Of a stretch of DNA of 64,000 nucleotides, positions 1 through 9,169 are shown in pieces (within the stretch, counting starts at the first letter, position 1; each line of letters opens with the position of its first letter). The notes under the pieces were generated by a model. That model was not told the origin of the DNA and did not search any database. It was given only the letters and a program-made list of their open reading frames with translations. This DNA comes from Cryobacterium fucosi (GTDB taxonomy: Bacteria > Actinomycetota > Actinomycetes > Actinomycetales > Microbacteriaceae). The stretch lies in NCBI RefSeq assembly GCF_004403515.1, contig NZ_SOHH01000066.1, positions 1 to 64,000 of the forward strand, written 5' to 3'. The position numbers were made by a program, and so were the translations under genes.

Positions 1-84
1 CAGACCACTGTCCGCGCCGCTGCCCGCGCCGGCATCCGCCTCGGTGAAGGCGGTGGTGGCACTGGGATCAGGGTTTCCTGCCAT
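1..84 (-). CDS. N-terminal fragment of an unidentified gene cut by the window edge
   Basis: An ATG on the minus strand at position 84 opens a frame that stays open to the window edge (28 codons). The visible residues are MAGNPDPSATTAFTEADA followed by Gly/Ala/Ser-rich sequence, a low-complexity leader typical of actinobacterial N-termini before a folded domain. No domain can be recognised. The AT-rich stretch just upstream (85-190), with an inverted repeat, looks like a promoter region and supports this as a true gene start. Confidence 0.45.
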   Translation of the reverse strand, partial: MAGNPDPSATTAFTEADAGAGSGADSGL

Positions 85-123
85 GCCCCCAGAATACCAC
101 AAATCGAACATGAATACGATAGA

Positions 124-143
124 ATCTCACTTTGAATTGAGAT
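124..143. promoter_or_regulatory. Inverted repeat, candidate operator
   Basis: ATCTCA and TGAGAT arms (6 bp) are separated by 8 bp in an AT-rich island about 40 bp upstream of the partial leftmost gene. The size and symmetry fit a dimeric repressor site. The regulator is unknown and a chance occurrence is possible. Confidence 0.25.
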
Positions 144-270
144 ATTTTCGAACTGAATTGCACAACGGTAAACTGCACAACAGAGATCGTGACAACGCCG
201 GGGCCGACGGTCGCCCCTGCGGCCACACGCCAAGCGATCGATGGATCCACCGCGCTCGAAGGGATCCCGG

Positions 271-1128
271 TCAGATCAAACCGTGGCGGCGGAAGGCGTT
301 CCAGACGCCGTCATCGAGCACGGCCGTGGTGACCTCGTCGGCGTGGGCCTTCACCTCATCGGTGGCGTTCCCCATCGCGACACCGACACCACACACCTGC
401 AGCATCTCAATGTCGTTGTTGCTGTCGCCAATGCCGATGGCGGATGCCGCGTCGATGTCGAGCAGGTCGAGTAGTTGCACGATCGTGCTGCCCTTGTTCA
501 CCCCGCCGAGGGTCACCTCTCCGCTGCCGCGACCCATGTGCGGGATGGTGCCCGTGATGACATGGAAATCTCCGCCGAGGGCTTCCAACACGCGATCGAA
601 CGCCATCAGGTCGCCGGCGAGGAACACCGACTTCGCGATGCCGGTGAAACTGAGCGGTCGCACATCGGCAAACGCTCTCAGGGCCGGGTGTTCGTCGTGG
701 TCGGACACGGATTCGTGATCAGCCCGGATTTCCCCCCTGCGCTCCCGGTCATCTTCGAGATACGTCGCGAAGCGCCCGCGCACGCCGGGGCTCGGGTACA
801 ACTCGTCGAAGGCCTGCAGGTAGAAGTCGTACCCCGACTCCTCGTAAAAAGCAACCATGCGCGCCACCGCGTCTTCGGGCATCGTGCGGGTGATCACCAG
901 CTCGTCGCCGACCTCGGCGAACCCGCCGCCGGCGCTGATGGCGCCGTCGAATCCGATGTCACGGATCGAGGGGTAGATTTCGACGGATGCGCGCCCGGTG
1001 CTGAGGTAGACCAGATGGCCTTTCTGTCGGGCGGTGCGCACCGCATCGATTGTTGACGGTGCGATCACCTCACCTGAGTCGATGAGGGTGCCGTCGACGT
1101 CGAGGAACGCGATGCGGGGGGAAACCAT
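271..1128 (-). CDS. Cof-type HAD-IIB hydrolase
   Basis: A 285-aa cytosolic phosphatase of the HAD superfamily, subclass IIB. Motif I is FLDVDGTLIDSG near residues 8-19, with the nucleophile Asp and the +2 Asp both present. Motif II is LSTGR, motif III is the Lys in GGVNKGST, and motif IV is GIGDSNNDIEML. The cap domain lies between motifs II and III. Members dephosphorylate sugar phosphates or nucleotide cofactors, and the substrate cannot be read from sequence. I chose the ATG at 1128 because GGAG lies 6 bases before it; an earlier in-frame TTG overlaps that ribosome site. It lies downstream of the remains of a beta-glucoside PTS operon on the same strand and may once have belonged to it. 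Confidence 0.85.
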   Translation of the reverse strand: MVSPRIAFLDVDGTLIDSGEVIAPSTIDAVRTARQKGHLVYLSTGRASVEIYPSIRDIGFDGAISAGGGFAEVGDELVITRTMPEDAVARMVAFYEESGYDFYLQAFDELYPSPGVRGRFATYLEDDRERRGEIRADHESVSDHDEHPALRAFADVRPLSFTGIAKSVFLAGDLMAFDRVLEALGGDFHVITGTIPHMGRGSGEVTLGGVNKGSTIVQLLDLLDIDAASAIGIGDSNNDIEMLQVCGVGVAMGNATDEVKAHADEVTTAVLDDGVWNAFRRHGLI

Positions 1129-1200
1129 GGTGTGCTCCAAAAACGCGGCTGTCTCCGGGACGGTTCATCCCAGCGACAGCCGACAGGGTATGACTCGACG

Positions 1201-2462
<1,262 letters not shown>

Positions 2463-2475
2463 CACGCATTTCACG

Positions 2476-2898
2476 GTGCGGGTCTTGCACTTCTACTCTA
2501 AACATTGCGCGGTAGGCATTAGCCCCCGTCAATTGAGGGAGAAAGCAGAGTCCGAGCGACGGCCACACGAGTTACCGGCAGCTCATAAGTCTGCACGACA
2601 GCTTCGCGCCCACGAGGTAGACGATCTCATTACCCGGTATCGCATGCTAAAGAACATCAATCAGGTGGCTCGAAAGTTCAAAATGTCTCGGACAACGGTG
2701 AAAGGCCACCTAGAACGACGAGGCATTGATATACCGAGTAAGCGGATGACCACGGCCGACATCGATCAAGCCATTCAGCTCTACGGCGAAGGTAAATCAA
2801 GCATGGTTATCGGTAAGCAGCTTGGCTTTGACAACCACACTATCTTGAAGGCGTTGAAGTTGAATGATGTCGTGATCAGGAAGCAGCTCGGGCGATGA
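2476..2898 (+). CDS. Small double-HTH DNA-binding protein, resolvase/invertase C-terminal type
   Basis: A 140-aa protein with two helix-turn-helix units of the Hin/resolvase C-terminal type: DDLITRYRMLKNINQVARKF then KMSRTTVKGHLERRGI (about residues 49-85), and DIDQAIQLYGEGKSSMVIGK then QLGFDNHTILKALKLNDV (about 95-132). No catalytic Ser recombinase domain precedes them. Such stand-alone proteins are common in actinobacterial genomes, often beside mobile or decayed DNA. The start is uncertain: GTG at 2476 is the furthest upstream, and residues 1-20 align with nothing obvious. The gene begins where the PTS homology breaks off and is richer in A/T than its neighbours, suggesting transfer. Confidence 0.6.
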   Translation: MRVLHFYSKHCAVGISPRQLREKAESERRPHELPAAHKSARQLRAHEVDDLITRYRMLKNINQVARKFKMSRTTVKGHLERRGIDIPSKRMTTADIDQAIQLYGEGKSSMVIGKQLGFDNHTILKALKLNDVVIRKQLGR

Positions 2899-2954
2899 TT
2901 GCGGGCACGGGGGTAAGCCTTACGTGGACCCTTAGTTATCACTTTCAGCGTGAG

Positions 2955-3138
2955 CTACTTCTTCTTTAGATTGAGATTGAATCTGCCGCAGTCACATTTG
3001 AAGGTCTCTTCGCGGCCGGCCGACGACATAGATCCACCCGGGGCATTCCGAGTTTTCGCACGTGAAGAGATCGAGAAAAACGAAATGCCCCCGCCCGGGT
3101 TTGCGCGCGGGGTGATCGAAGCAGTACTGCTCATTCTC
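2955..3138 (-). pseudogene. Cys-rich small protein, probably frameshifted
   Basis: Minus-strand translation gives EQYCFDHPARKPGRGHFVFL followed by DLFTCENSECPGWIYVVGRP, then a change of frame near 3020 (one extra base within CCGCGAAGAG) to EETFKCDCGRFNLNLKKK and a TAG stop at 2955. The spaced cysteines (YC, CxxxxC, CxC) resemble a zinc-ribbon-like fold, and meaningful sequence on both sides of the shift argues for a real, broken gene. No start codon is visible before EQYC, where the TetR gene ends. I do not recognise the family. Confidence 0.3.
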
Positions 3139-3724
3139 GTGGTGCGGTGGCGTTCTTGAAGAGTTCGACGTTTCCTGGGTAGACCGCGGCGAGCAGGTCG
3201 CGCACCATCTGGTTGTCGTCATATTCACGTGGAAGCTGAAGACCCAAGATCACGTTGGAGAGCATGCCCGCGGCCAGCACCTGCCCGGCCTGCTCGGGGG
3301 AAAGGCGTCCTTGGTCCACCAAGGTGCGGTAGACGCGGACGAAGCCCTCACGGGCGAGCGGTCCGATCGTCGGATCGGCGCCAGCGGTGAACGCGTGGGC
3401 CAGGCACAGCAAGAGGCCTTCCTCTTCCTGAAAAAGCCCGAGGTACGCAGCACCGATATGCGCGGGGAGTTCGTCCGGCGCGTGGGCGTCGATCGCGGCA
3501 ACGAAGGCATCCACGACGCGCTGGATCGCATAGCCGACGATGTCAGCCACAAGAGCGTCCTTGCTGCCGAAGAGATGGATGACGTAGGGCTGGCTCACTC
3601 CTGCGTCACGTGCAATGTCACCGGTAGTCGCGGCAACGAAGCCTTTCTCAGCGAACACCCGGATAGCTGCCGCACGGACAGCAACCCGTCGTTCGTCCGA
3701 GTTGAGTCGAGTGCGCTGTTCCAT
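3131..3724 (-). CDS. TetR/AcrR family transcriptional regulator
   Basis: A 197-aa regulator. The N-terminal HTH spans about residues 10-56, with IRVFAEKGFVAATTGDIARD then AGVSQPYVIHLFGSKDALV, the TetR core in which the Tyr of the recognition helix follows VSQP. The C-terminal ligand/dimerisation domain is all-helical and unspecific. It is transcribed away from a two-gene membrane-protein operon, with a perfect 16-bp palindrome in the 73-bp gap, the usual layout for a TetR protein repressing itself and its divergent target. The ligand is unknown. Confidence 0.88.
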   Translation of the reverse strand: MEQRTRLNSDERRVAVRAAAIRVFAEKGFVAATTGDIARDAGVSQPYVIHLFGSKDALVADIVGYAIQRVVDAFVAAIDAHAPDELPAHIGAAYLGLFQEEEGLLLCLAHAFTAGADPTIGPLAREGFVRVYRTLVDQGRLSPEQAGQVLAAGMLSNVILGLQLPREYDDNQMVRDLLAAVYPGNVELFKNATAPRE

Positions 3725-3734
3725 ATTGACATGT

Positions 3735-3771
3735 TATCAATCAATCAATAATGTTTTGATTGATCAATCAA
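3735..3771. promoter_or_regulatory. TetR-type operator region between divergent genes
   Basis: Positions 3756-3771 read TTGATTGATCAATCAA, a perfect 16-bp palindrome. A second related element, ATCAATCAATCAAT, lies at 3737-3750. Both sit between the ATG of the TetR gene (3724, minus) and the TTG of the first membrane gene (3798, plus), where they would overlap both promoters. TetR regulators commonly bind such palindromes as dimers, so autorepression plus control of the divergent operon is the simplest reading. Confidence 0.7.
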
Positions 3772-3797
3772 TAGGTAACTTAATCTGGAGGTGTTCT

Positions 3798-4265
3798 TTG
3801 GATCTACTACTCTTCGCAACCGTCGCTGTCACCGGTTTCACCGCGTCGGCCGAGTTTGGCTCCTATGCGTTCGTGCATCCCGTGATCAAGCGTCTCCCGC
3901 GGAGTGAGCACATCCTCGTGGAGCAGGGCCTGCTGCGCACCTTCGGCGTCGTCATGCCAATTCTCATGACCGGTTCCCTGGTGCTCACCATCAGCTACGC
4001 GGCCCGTCCAGACGGTGACGGGCTAACAGAAGTCCTCCGGTGGAGCGCCGCGGCGGTCTGGGCGAGCGGCATCGTCACGACCGTGCTCGTGAACGTCCCG
4101 ACCAACCTCGCCACGCTGCGCTGGAACCATGAAGCTCCCCCCGAGAACTGGAAGGGGCGTCGCAACCGCTGGGAGTGGTTCCAGGGGTACCGATCGTGGG
4201 CATACCTCGCCGCATTCCTGCTCCTCGTGCTTCAGCTCGCCGTCACGCCGGGAGTTCTCGGATGA
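3798..4265 (+). CDS. DUF1772-like small integral membrane protein
   Basis: A 155-aa protein with about four hydrophobic segments: LLLFATVAVTGFTASAEFGS, GVVMPILMTGSLVLTISYAA, a third around AAAVWASGIVTTVLVNVPTN, and YLAAFLLLVLQLAVTPGVL at the end. The conserved NVPTN, the RW pair before the last helix and the overall plan match DUF1772 (anthrone-oxygenase-like) proteins. I chose the TTG at 3798 because GGAGG lies 6 bases upstream; a longer open frame upstream is inside the TetR gene. It overlaps the next gene by 4 bases (ATGA) and is probably repressed by the divergent TetR protein. Confidence 0.7.
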   Translation: MDLLLFATVAVTGFTASAEFGSYAFVHPVIKRLPRSEHILVEQGLLRTFGVVMPILMTGSLVLTISYAARPDGDGLTEVLRWSAAAVWASGIVTTVLVNVPTNLATLRWNHEAPPENWKGRRNRWEWFQGYRSWAYLAAFLLLVLQLAVTPGVLG

Positions 4266-4645
4266 ACATGTTTGAGATACTGAGGCTCATCGCTCTCGTG
4301 GCCCACTTCCTCGGGCTGGCGACCGTCATCGGTCCGTTCCTGGCACAACTGCGCCGGCGAGAGGGGTTCCATCTCGGGCTCATGCACGCTGGCGCGATAA
4401 CGCAGCTCGTGAGCGGTGGCGTTCTCATCGCAGCCCGTCTGGCACAGCATCTCGCGGTAATCGAGTTCAAGATGGTGGCGAAGATCCTCATCGCGGCAAT
4501 TGTGCTCGTGGCCCTGATCATCGCCATGGTGATCCAGCGCCGACGACGCACCTCAGGCGTTACGGATGCCGACGCGCGACCCTGGTTCTTGGCTGCCGGA
4601 TCACTTGCTGTCGTGAATGTTATCGTCGCGACCGCCTGGACTTGA
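4262..4645 (+). CDS. Small integral membrane protein, partner of the DUF1772 gene
   Basis: A 127-aa protein with four predicted membrane helices: around LRLIALVAHFLGLATVIGPF, GAITQLVSGGVLIAARL, ILIAAIVLVALIIAMVI, and LAAGSLAVVNVIVATAW. An Arg-rich loop (QRRRRTSG) precedes the last helix. The ATG overlaps the stop of the upstream gene, so the two are translationally coupled and probably act together in the membrane. The family is not known to me beyond resemblance to small conserved actinobacterial membrane proteins. Confidence 0.7.
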   Translation: MNMFEILRLIALVAHFLGLATVIGPFLAQLRRREGFHLGLMHAGAITQLVSGGVLIAARLAQHLAVIEFKMVAKILIAAIVLVALIIAMVIQRRRRTSGVTDADARPWFLAAGSLAVVNVIVATAWT

Positions 4646-4658
4646 GGCCACATCAGAC

Positions 4659-4678
4659 CGGGGCCGCACCGGCTTTTT
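4659..4678 (+). terminator. Rho-independent terminator candidate
   Basis: A short GC stem (GCCG-CAC-CGGC, 4663-4673) is followed directly by TTTTT (4674-4678), 18 bases after the stop of the second membrane gene. The stem is only 4 bp, so efficiency is doubtful. Confidence 0.4.
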
Positions 4679-4854
4679 CTCCAGGCTTCGCCGGGGAAGA
4701 CTGCGGCCACCCTGACCGTCCTGTCCTCCCCAAGCAGGCGGGCCTGCTGTATCGCGCGCCGAGTCCGCGTGACGCGGCAGAGGTATCAGGATCTCGCAAC
4801 CCTTCGATCGAAAATCAGTATCGTACCAGAACTCATCTAGTAAGCGTTCTACGG

Positions 4855-4926
4855 TGCCCCTGGAGGGATTCGAACCCCCAACCGTTTCCTTAGGACGGAA
4901 CTGCTCTTCCGTTGAGCTACAGAGGC
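4855..4926 (-). tRNA. tRNA-Arg (anticodon CCU)
   Basis: Read on the minus strand, the 72-nt sequence folds as acceptor GCCTCTG/CAGGGGC, D-stem GCTC/GAGC, anticodon loop GTCCTAA (anticodon CCT at 4892-4894), and T-arm GGGGG-TTCGAAT-CCCTC. The discriminator is A. CCA is not fully encoded (the sequence continues CCG). The outermost anticodon-stem pair is a G-A mismatch. This gene is a frequent integration site in bacteria, but I found no second copy of its 3' end here. Confidence 0.93.
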
Positions 4927-4960
4927 TGGCTGTGAAAGCTTAGCCGGTCCAGGCGGCCGG

Positions 4961-5959
4961 TCAGGCCGGCGGGTAGAGGAACAGCGGCACTTCGCTGGCC
5001 TTGATCGTGCGCTTGTTGTACGCGTGGGTACCCATCCAGTTGTATTCCTCCAGCACGACCGACCCGTCGCCACCGATCGACTGCACGTAGGCGACGTGGT
5101 TGTAGTTGAACCAGGCCACCGCACCGACGACGGGCGTCTTGCTGGTCGCCCAGCCGCGGCTCGACCAGGCGTTGGCCCAGTTGCTCGCGTTGCCGCCACT
5201 CGGGGTGAGGGAGCTCCAGGTCCACTTGAACGGGGCGCTCGTCGATCCGGCGTCACGGTTGAGGCGCCAGGCGACGAAGTCGACGCATTCGCGGTAGTAG
5301 TAGTTGAACGGCGAAAACCCGCCGCCCTGGGACTCGGTGGGCATGTTGTACCACTGGTAGTCGTCGCCCTCGGCGCGAACGCCGTAGACGGCGAAGGATG
5401 CCGCGGTCGTCCGGGCCGCTTCGGCCGCCTTCTGCGCCGCGAGGGCGCGCTTTGCGTCGGCTTCCTTCTGGGCGAGTTCTTCCTTGCTCGTGGCGGTGAA
5501 GCCGTCCCTGGCCACGGTCACCGCCGAGGCGCCGGCCGCCACGGTGACGCCCTGAGCGCCGGCCTCGGCCAGCGAACGGGTGGATGCCGCACCCTGGTTC
5601 GCGCCGGCCCCGGGTGAGAAGGCGTAGGCGGGAAGACCCGCGGTGAGGAACAGTCCGGGAATCGCCAGGAGAGTGACGGCGATCTTCAGAGGGCTGCGCC
5701 GGTTGGAGACCCGGGCGGGCCGAGGAGCGGGGCGCGGGGCCTGCGCGGGGGACGCCACCGAGCGGCGGCCGGACTGCGACACGATCGCCGGGACATCCGG
5801 AACAAGGCCGGGCGCGGACGCCGCGGTCGCGGGGACCAGCGCCGAAGCGTTCGACTGGGCAGAACCGGGTTCGCGCTGCGCGCGCAACTCACGGCGCGAC
5901 AGGATCGCGTTCTGGTTCTCTGGAGGAACGGATGTGCCGGGTTCGCCGGAATGGGGCAA
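4961..5959 (-). CDS. CHAP-domain cell-wall hydrolase
   Basis: A 332-aa protein with a long cytoplasmic N-terminus, one membrane-spanning or signal segment (IAVTLLAIPGLFLTAGLPAYA, about residues 92-114), an Ala-rich coiled stretch around KEELAQKEADAKRALAAQKA, and a C-terminal CHAP domain. The CHAP catalytic Cys lies in RECVDFVAWRL, the His in YNHVAYV and the third polar residue in EEYNW. CHAP enzymes cut peptidoglycan peptides as amidases or endopeptidases, so it probably acts outside the membrane in wall remodelling. The start is a TTG with AGAGGA upstream. A direct repeat of the GTAAC-N6-GTAAC type lies about 80 bp before the start, compatible with MtrA control. Confidence 0.85.
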   Translation of the reverse strand: MPHSGEPGTSVPPENQNAILSRRELRAQREPGSAQSNASALVPATAASAPGLVPDVPAIVSQSGRRSVASPAQAPRPAPRPARVSNRRSPLKIAVTLLAIPGLFLTAGLPAYAFSPGAGANQGAASTRSLAEAGAQGVTVAAGASAVTVARDGFTATSKEELAQKEADAKRALAAQKAAEAARTTAASFAVYGVRAEGDDYQWYNMPTESQGGGFSPFNYYYRECVDFVAWRLNRDAGSTSAPFKWTWSSLTPSGGNASNWANAWSSRGWATSKTPVVGAVAWFNYNHVAYVQSIGGDGSVVLEEYNWMGTHAYNKRTIKASEVPLFLYPPA

Positions 5960-6039
5960 AATCTGATCCTCTGCGTGGCCTGGTTCTGGTCAAAGCTCCC
6001 CCCACCCTATGGGAATACGGGCCGGAAGTCACCCCTTGC

Positions 6040-6061
6040 GTTACCTTTTCGTTACATGTGC
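6040..6061 (-). promoter_or_regulatory. MtrA-box-like direct repeat upstream of the CHAP gene
   Basis: On the minus strand the sequence reads GTAAC-GAAAAG-GTAAC, two GTAAC half-sites at an 11-bp period. MtrA, an essential actinobacterial response regulator, has been reported to bind such spaced repeats upstream of cell-wall hydrolase genes. Position (81-102 bp before the start) and the nature of the target both fit. Binding itself is inferred. Confidence 0.45.
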
Positions 6062-6064
6062 TGG

Positions 6065-6562
6065 TCAGGCCGCAGGCGCGAGGAACTCATCCCATTGCGG
6101 CAGCGGCCGCTCGGCGCCGCGCACCACCCAGGTCGTGCCCAGCGGCATCCGCGGGTGGAAGAGCAGGTTCCAGCCCATCTCCCCCGGCGTCCGGTCGCTC
6201 TTGAGGTTGTTGCAGCGCAGGCAACACGCCACGAGATTGTCCCAGGTGTCCCGGCCGCCCCTCGACCTGGGCAGCACATGGTCGATCGTGTTCGCGGTCT
6301 TGCCGCAGTAGCAGCAGTGATGATCGTCACGGCGCAGCACGCCCCGCCGGCTGACCGGCACCGAGCGTAGCCGCGGGATGCGCACATACCGGGTGAGCAG
6401 GATCACGCTCGGCCGGTCCCACGACCCGGATGACGCCCAGACCGGGTGACCCTGGTCGGACTGGACGATCGTGGCCTTCTGGTTCATGACCAGGATGAGG
6501 GCCCGTTTGAAGGAGACCACGGCGAGGGGCTCGTACCCCGCGTTGAGGACCAGTGTGCGCAT
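6065..6562 (-). CDS. HNH endonuclease family protein
   Basis: A 165-aa protein starting MRTLVLNAGYEPLAVVSFKR, the hallmark N-terminus of a widespread actinobacterial/cyanobacterial HNH family. The HNH module (about residues 80-130) has CxxC (HHCCYCGKTA), the catalytic pair in NTIDHVLPRSRGG, and CCLRCNNLKSDRTP, giving two Cys pairs for the structural zinc. AAAGGGA lies just before the ATG at 6562, which excludes the longer upstream frame. Function in vivo is not established; DNA processing is assumed. A terminator-like hairpin sits 81 bp upstream of its start. Confidence 0.85.
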   Translation of the reverse strand: MRTLVLNAGYEPLAVVSFKRALILVMNQKATIVQSDQGHPVWASSGSWDRPSVILLTRYVRIPRLRSVPVSRRGVLRRDDHHCCYCGKTANTIDHVLPRSRGGRDTWDNLVACCLRCNNLKSDRTPGEMGWNLLFHPRMPLGTTWVVRGAERPLPQWDEFLAPAA

Positions 6563-6642
6563 GCGTTCCCTTTCGAAAAGGGCTGGACGGCTTCCAGCCA
6601 TTCGAACTACGTCCCAATGCGGCGAATGGGAAGCGAGCGGGC

Positions 6643-6676
6643 AAACAAAAAGGACGCCGTCACAATGACGACGCCC
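6643..6676 (-). terminator. Rho-independent terminator (minus strand) upstream of the HNH gene
   Basis: On the minus strand an 11-bp stem (GGGCGTCGTCA / TGACGGCGTCC, loop TTG, two G-U pairs) is followed by TTTTTGTTTG (6642-6651). It ends a transcript coming from the right, where no gene lies for 350 bases, so it either ends an untranslated RNA or the dtxR-like transcript, or acts as an attenuator in the leader of the HNH gene. Confidence 0.7.
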
Positions 6677-6833
6677 TACTGGAAACAACGTGGCTGAGAC
6701 ACGCGCGACCGAGACATGCTTGACTGCTGTGCCGTGGCGCGAAGCGGCAGCGCACATCCATGGTGTGGATCGTGCGCCGCTCTCGCCGTGGCTCTTCCGA
6801 AAATTCGCAGAACATCAGGTCATCAGGTTAACC

Positions 6834-6872
6834 CAGATTCGGCACCGGGCGAAACGCCGGGCGCCGAATCTG
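6834..6872. repeat. Long hairpin in a 463-bp gene-free gap (6563-7025)
   Basis: CAGATTCGGCACCGGGCG and CGCCGGGCGCCGAATCTG pair over 18 positions with two mismatches around an AAA loop. No T-run follows on either side. A palindrome GGTTAACC (6827-6834) abuts it on the left, and GTTACGAAAC/GTTCACCTCTG repeats (6879-6899) on the right. The rest of the gap shows only the terminator at 6643-6676. No convincing coding frame exists on either strand. It may be a structured RNA read on the minus strand, between the dtxR-like gene and the HNH gene. Confidence 0.6.
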
Positions 6873-7025
6873 CCAGCTGTTACGAAACGTTCACCTCTGC
6901 CGGGCGATCAGATGCCGTAGACCGACGCGAGGTCGAAGCTTCATCCACTTGTCACCCGAAATTCTCTTCTTCTAACAAGTCGGTAACGAAACCCGCGTCG
7001 TTTCGGGGCGATCGGGCGGCGAAAG

Positions 7026-7733
7026 CTACGCCGGAACCAGTGGCGTCGTCACGAAGATGTGGCTCGCCACCTCGTGCGGCAGTTCGAGGCCGGCGCCGCA
7101 TCCGTCGACTCGCACGAGCACGTAGGAACCGGCCGCGGAGAACACCCCGGTGTTGCCCGGGAGCACCCCGGAGTTCTTCAGCTGGGCCAGCAGCTCCGGA
7201 TCGAATTGCACCGGCTCACCGAGGCGACGGATGACCGCGGTCACCGGCTCGGCGGAACTCCCGACCACGTCGACCAGACTGGTCACTCCCGCCATGAATG
7301 CGACGGCCGGGGAATCGCCCAGTTCGTCGAGCCCGGGGATCGGGTTGCCGTACGGGGACTCGGTCGGATGGCCCAGAATCTCAAGGATCTTGCGCTCAAC
7401 CTGCTCGCTCATCACATGCTCCCAGCGGCATGCTTCGTCGTGCACGAACTCCCATTCGAGCCCGATCACGTCGCTCAACAGGCGTTCGGCGAGGCGGTGC
7501 TTGCGCATCACATGCACGGCCTTGCGACGACCGGCCAGGGTCAGTTCGAGATGCCGGTCACCGGAGACGACGACGAGGCCGTCCCGCTCCATCCTGGCGA
7601 CGGTCTGCGACACGGTCGGGCCGGAGTGGCCGAGCCGCTCCGAAATGCGCGCCCGAAGGGGAACGATGTTCTCCTCTTCGAGGTCCAGAATCGTCCGGAG
7701 ATACATCTCGGTGGTGTCGATCAGATCAGTCAT
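7026..7733 (-). CDS. DtxR-family metal-dependent transcriptional regulator
   Basis: A 235-aa protein with the three-domain plan of DtxR/IdeR: N-terminal winged helix (DTTEMYLRTILDLEEENIVP then LRARISERLGHSGPTVSQTV), dimerisation/metal domain with HRLAERLLSDVIGLEWEFVH then DEACRWEHVMSEQVERKI, and a C-terminal SH3-like domain. The Cys, Glu and His of CRWEHVMS are the expected primary metal ligands, so Fe(II) or Mn(II) is the likely corepressor. I start it at MTDLIDTTEMY (7733), matching the family, rather than nine codons upstream. It is divergent from serC. Confidence 0.87.
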   Translation of the reverse strand: MTDLIDTTEMYLRTILDLEEENIVPLRARISERLGHSGPTVSQTVARMERDGLVVVSGDRHLELTLAGRRKAVHVMRKHRLAERLLSDVIGLEWEFVHDEACRWEHVMSEQVERKILEILGHPTESPYGNPIPGLDELGDSPAVAFMAGVTSLVDVVGSSAEPVTAVIRRLGEPVQFDPELLAQLKNSGVLPGNTGVFSAAGSYVLVRVDGCGAGLELPHEVASHIFVTTPLVPA

Positions 7734-7773
7734 CCCCAGAGCCTCCCGGTCGGCCTCCATGCAAGTGACAACC

Positions 7774-8926
<1,153 letters not shown>

Positions 8927-8935
8927 GTACGCACC

Positions 8936-9169
8936 ATGCGCCTCTGGTTGAAAGACAGCGAACGCCGGCCTGATCCGATGCCGGCGCGCACGGACGCCCG
9001 GATGGCGATCCTCGCGGGATCGGCCGGCTGGCTCCTAGCCCTGGCGCTCGCTGTCTTCTTCCAGGGCGACCTTGCGGCGGCGGGACTTGGCTGGTGGCCG
9101 GCGTGCGCCGCCATCGGCCTTGGCCTGGGGCTCGTCGGCCTCGGCTGGGTTCAGTTCCGGCGCAGGTAG
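8936..9169 (+). CDS. DUF2530 small membrane protein
   Basis: A 77-aa protein with two membrane helices (ILAGSAGWLLALALAVFF and WWPACAAIGLGLGLVGLGWV) and a basic C-terminus (QFRRR). This is the DUF2530 pattern, found beside serC and DUF3027 in many actinobacteria. Its last 135 bases overlap the 3' end of the convergent DUF3027 gene, an unusually long coding overlap on opposite strands. Confidence 0.8.
   Translation: MRLWLKDSERRPDPMPARTDARMAILAGSAGWLLALALAVFFQGDLAAAGLGWWPACAAIGLGLGLVGLGWVQFRRR

Noticed and set aside
4646-4926. Island insertion at tRNA-Arg(CCU)
   Set aside because: The 5' neighbourhood is patchy, but I found no second copy of the tRNA end to the left, so there is no evidence of an att pair.
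6563-7025. ydaO-type c-di-AMP riboswitch before wall genes
   Set aside because: The conserved core expected for this class could not be matched on either strand, and the downstream gene is an HNH nuclease.
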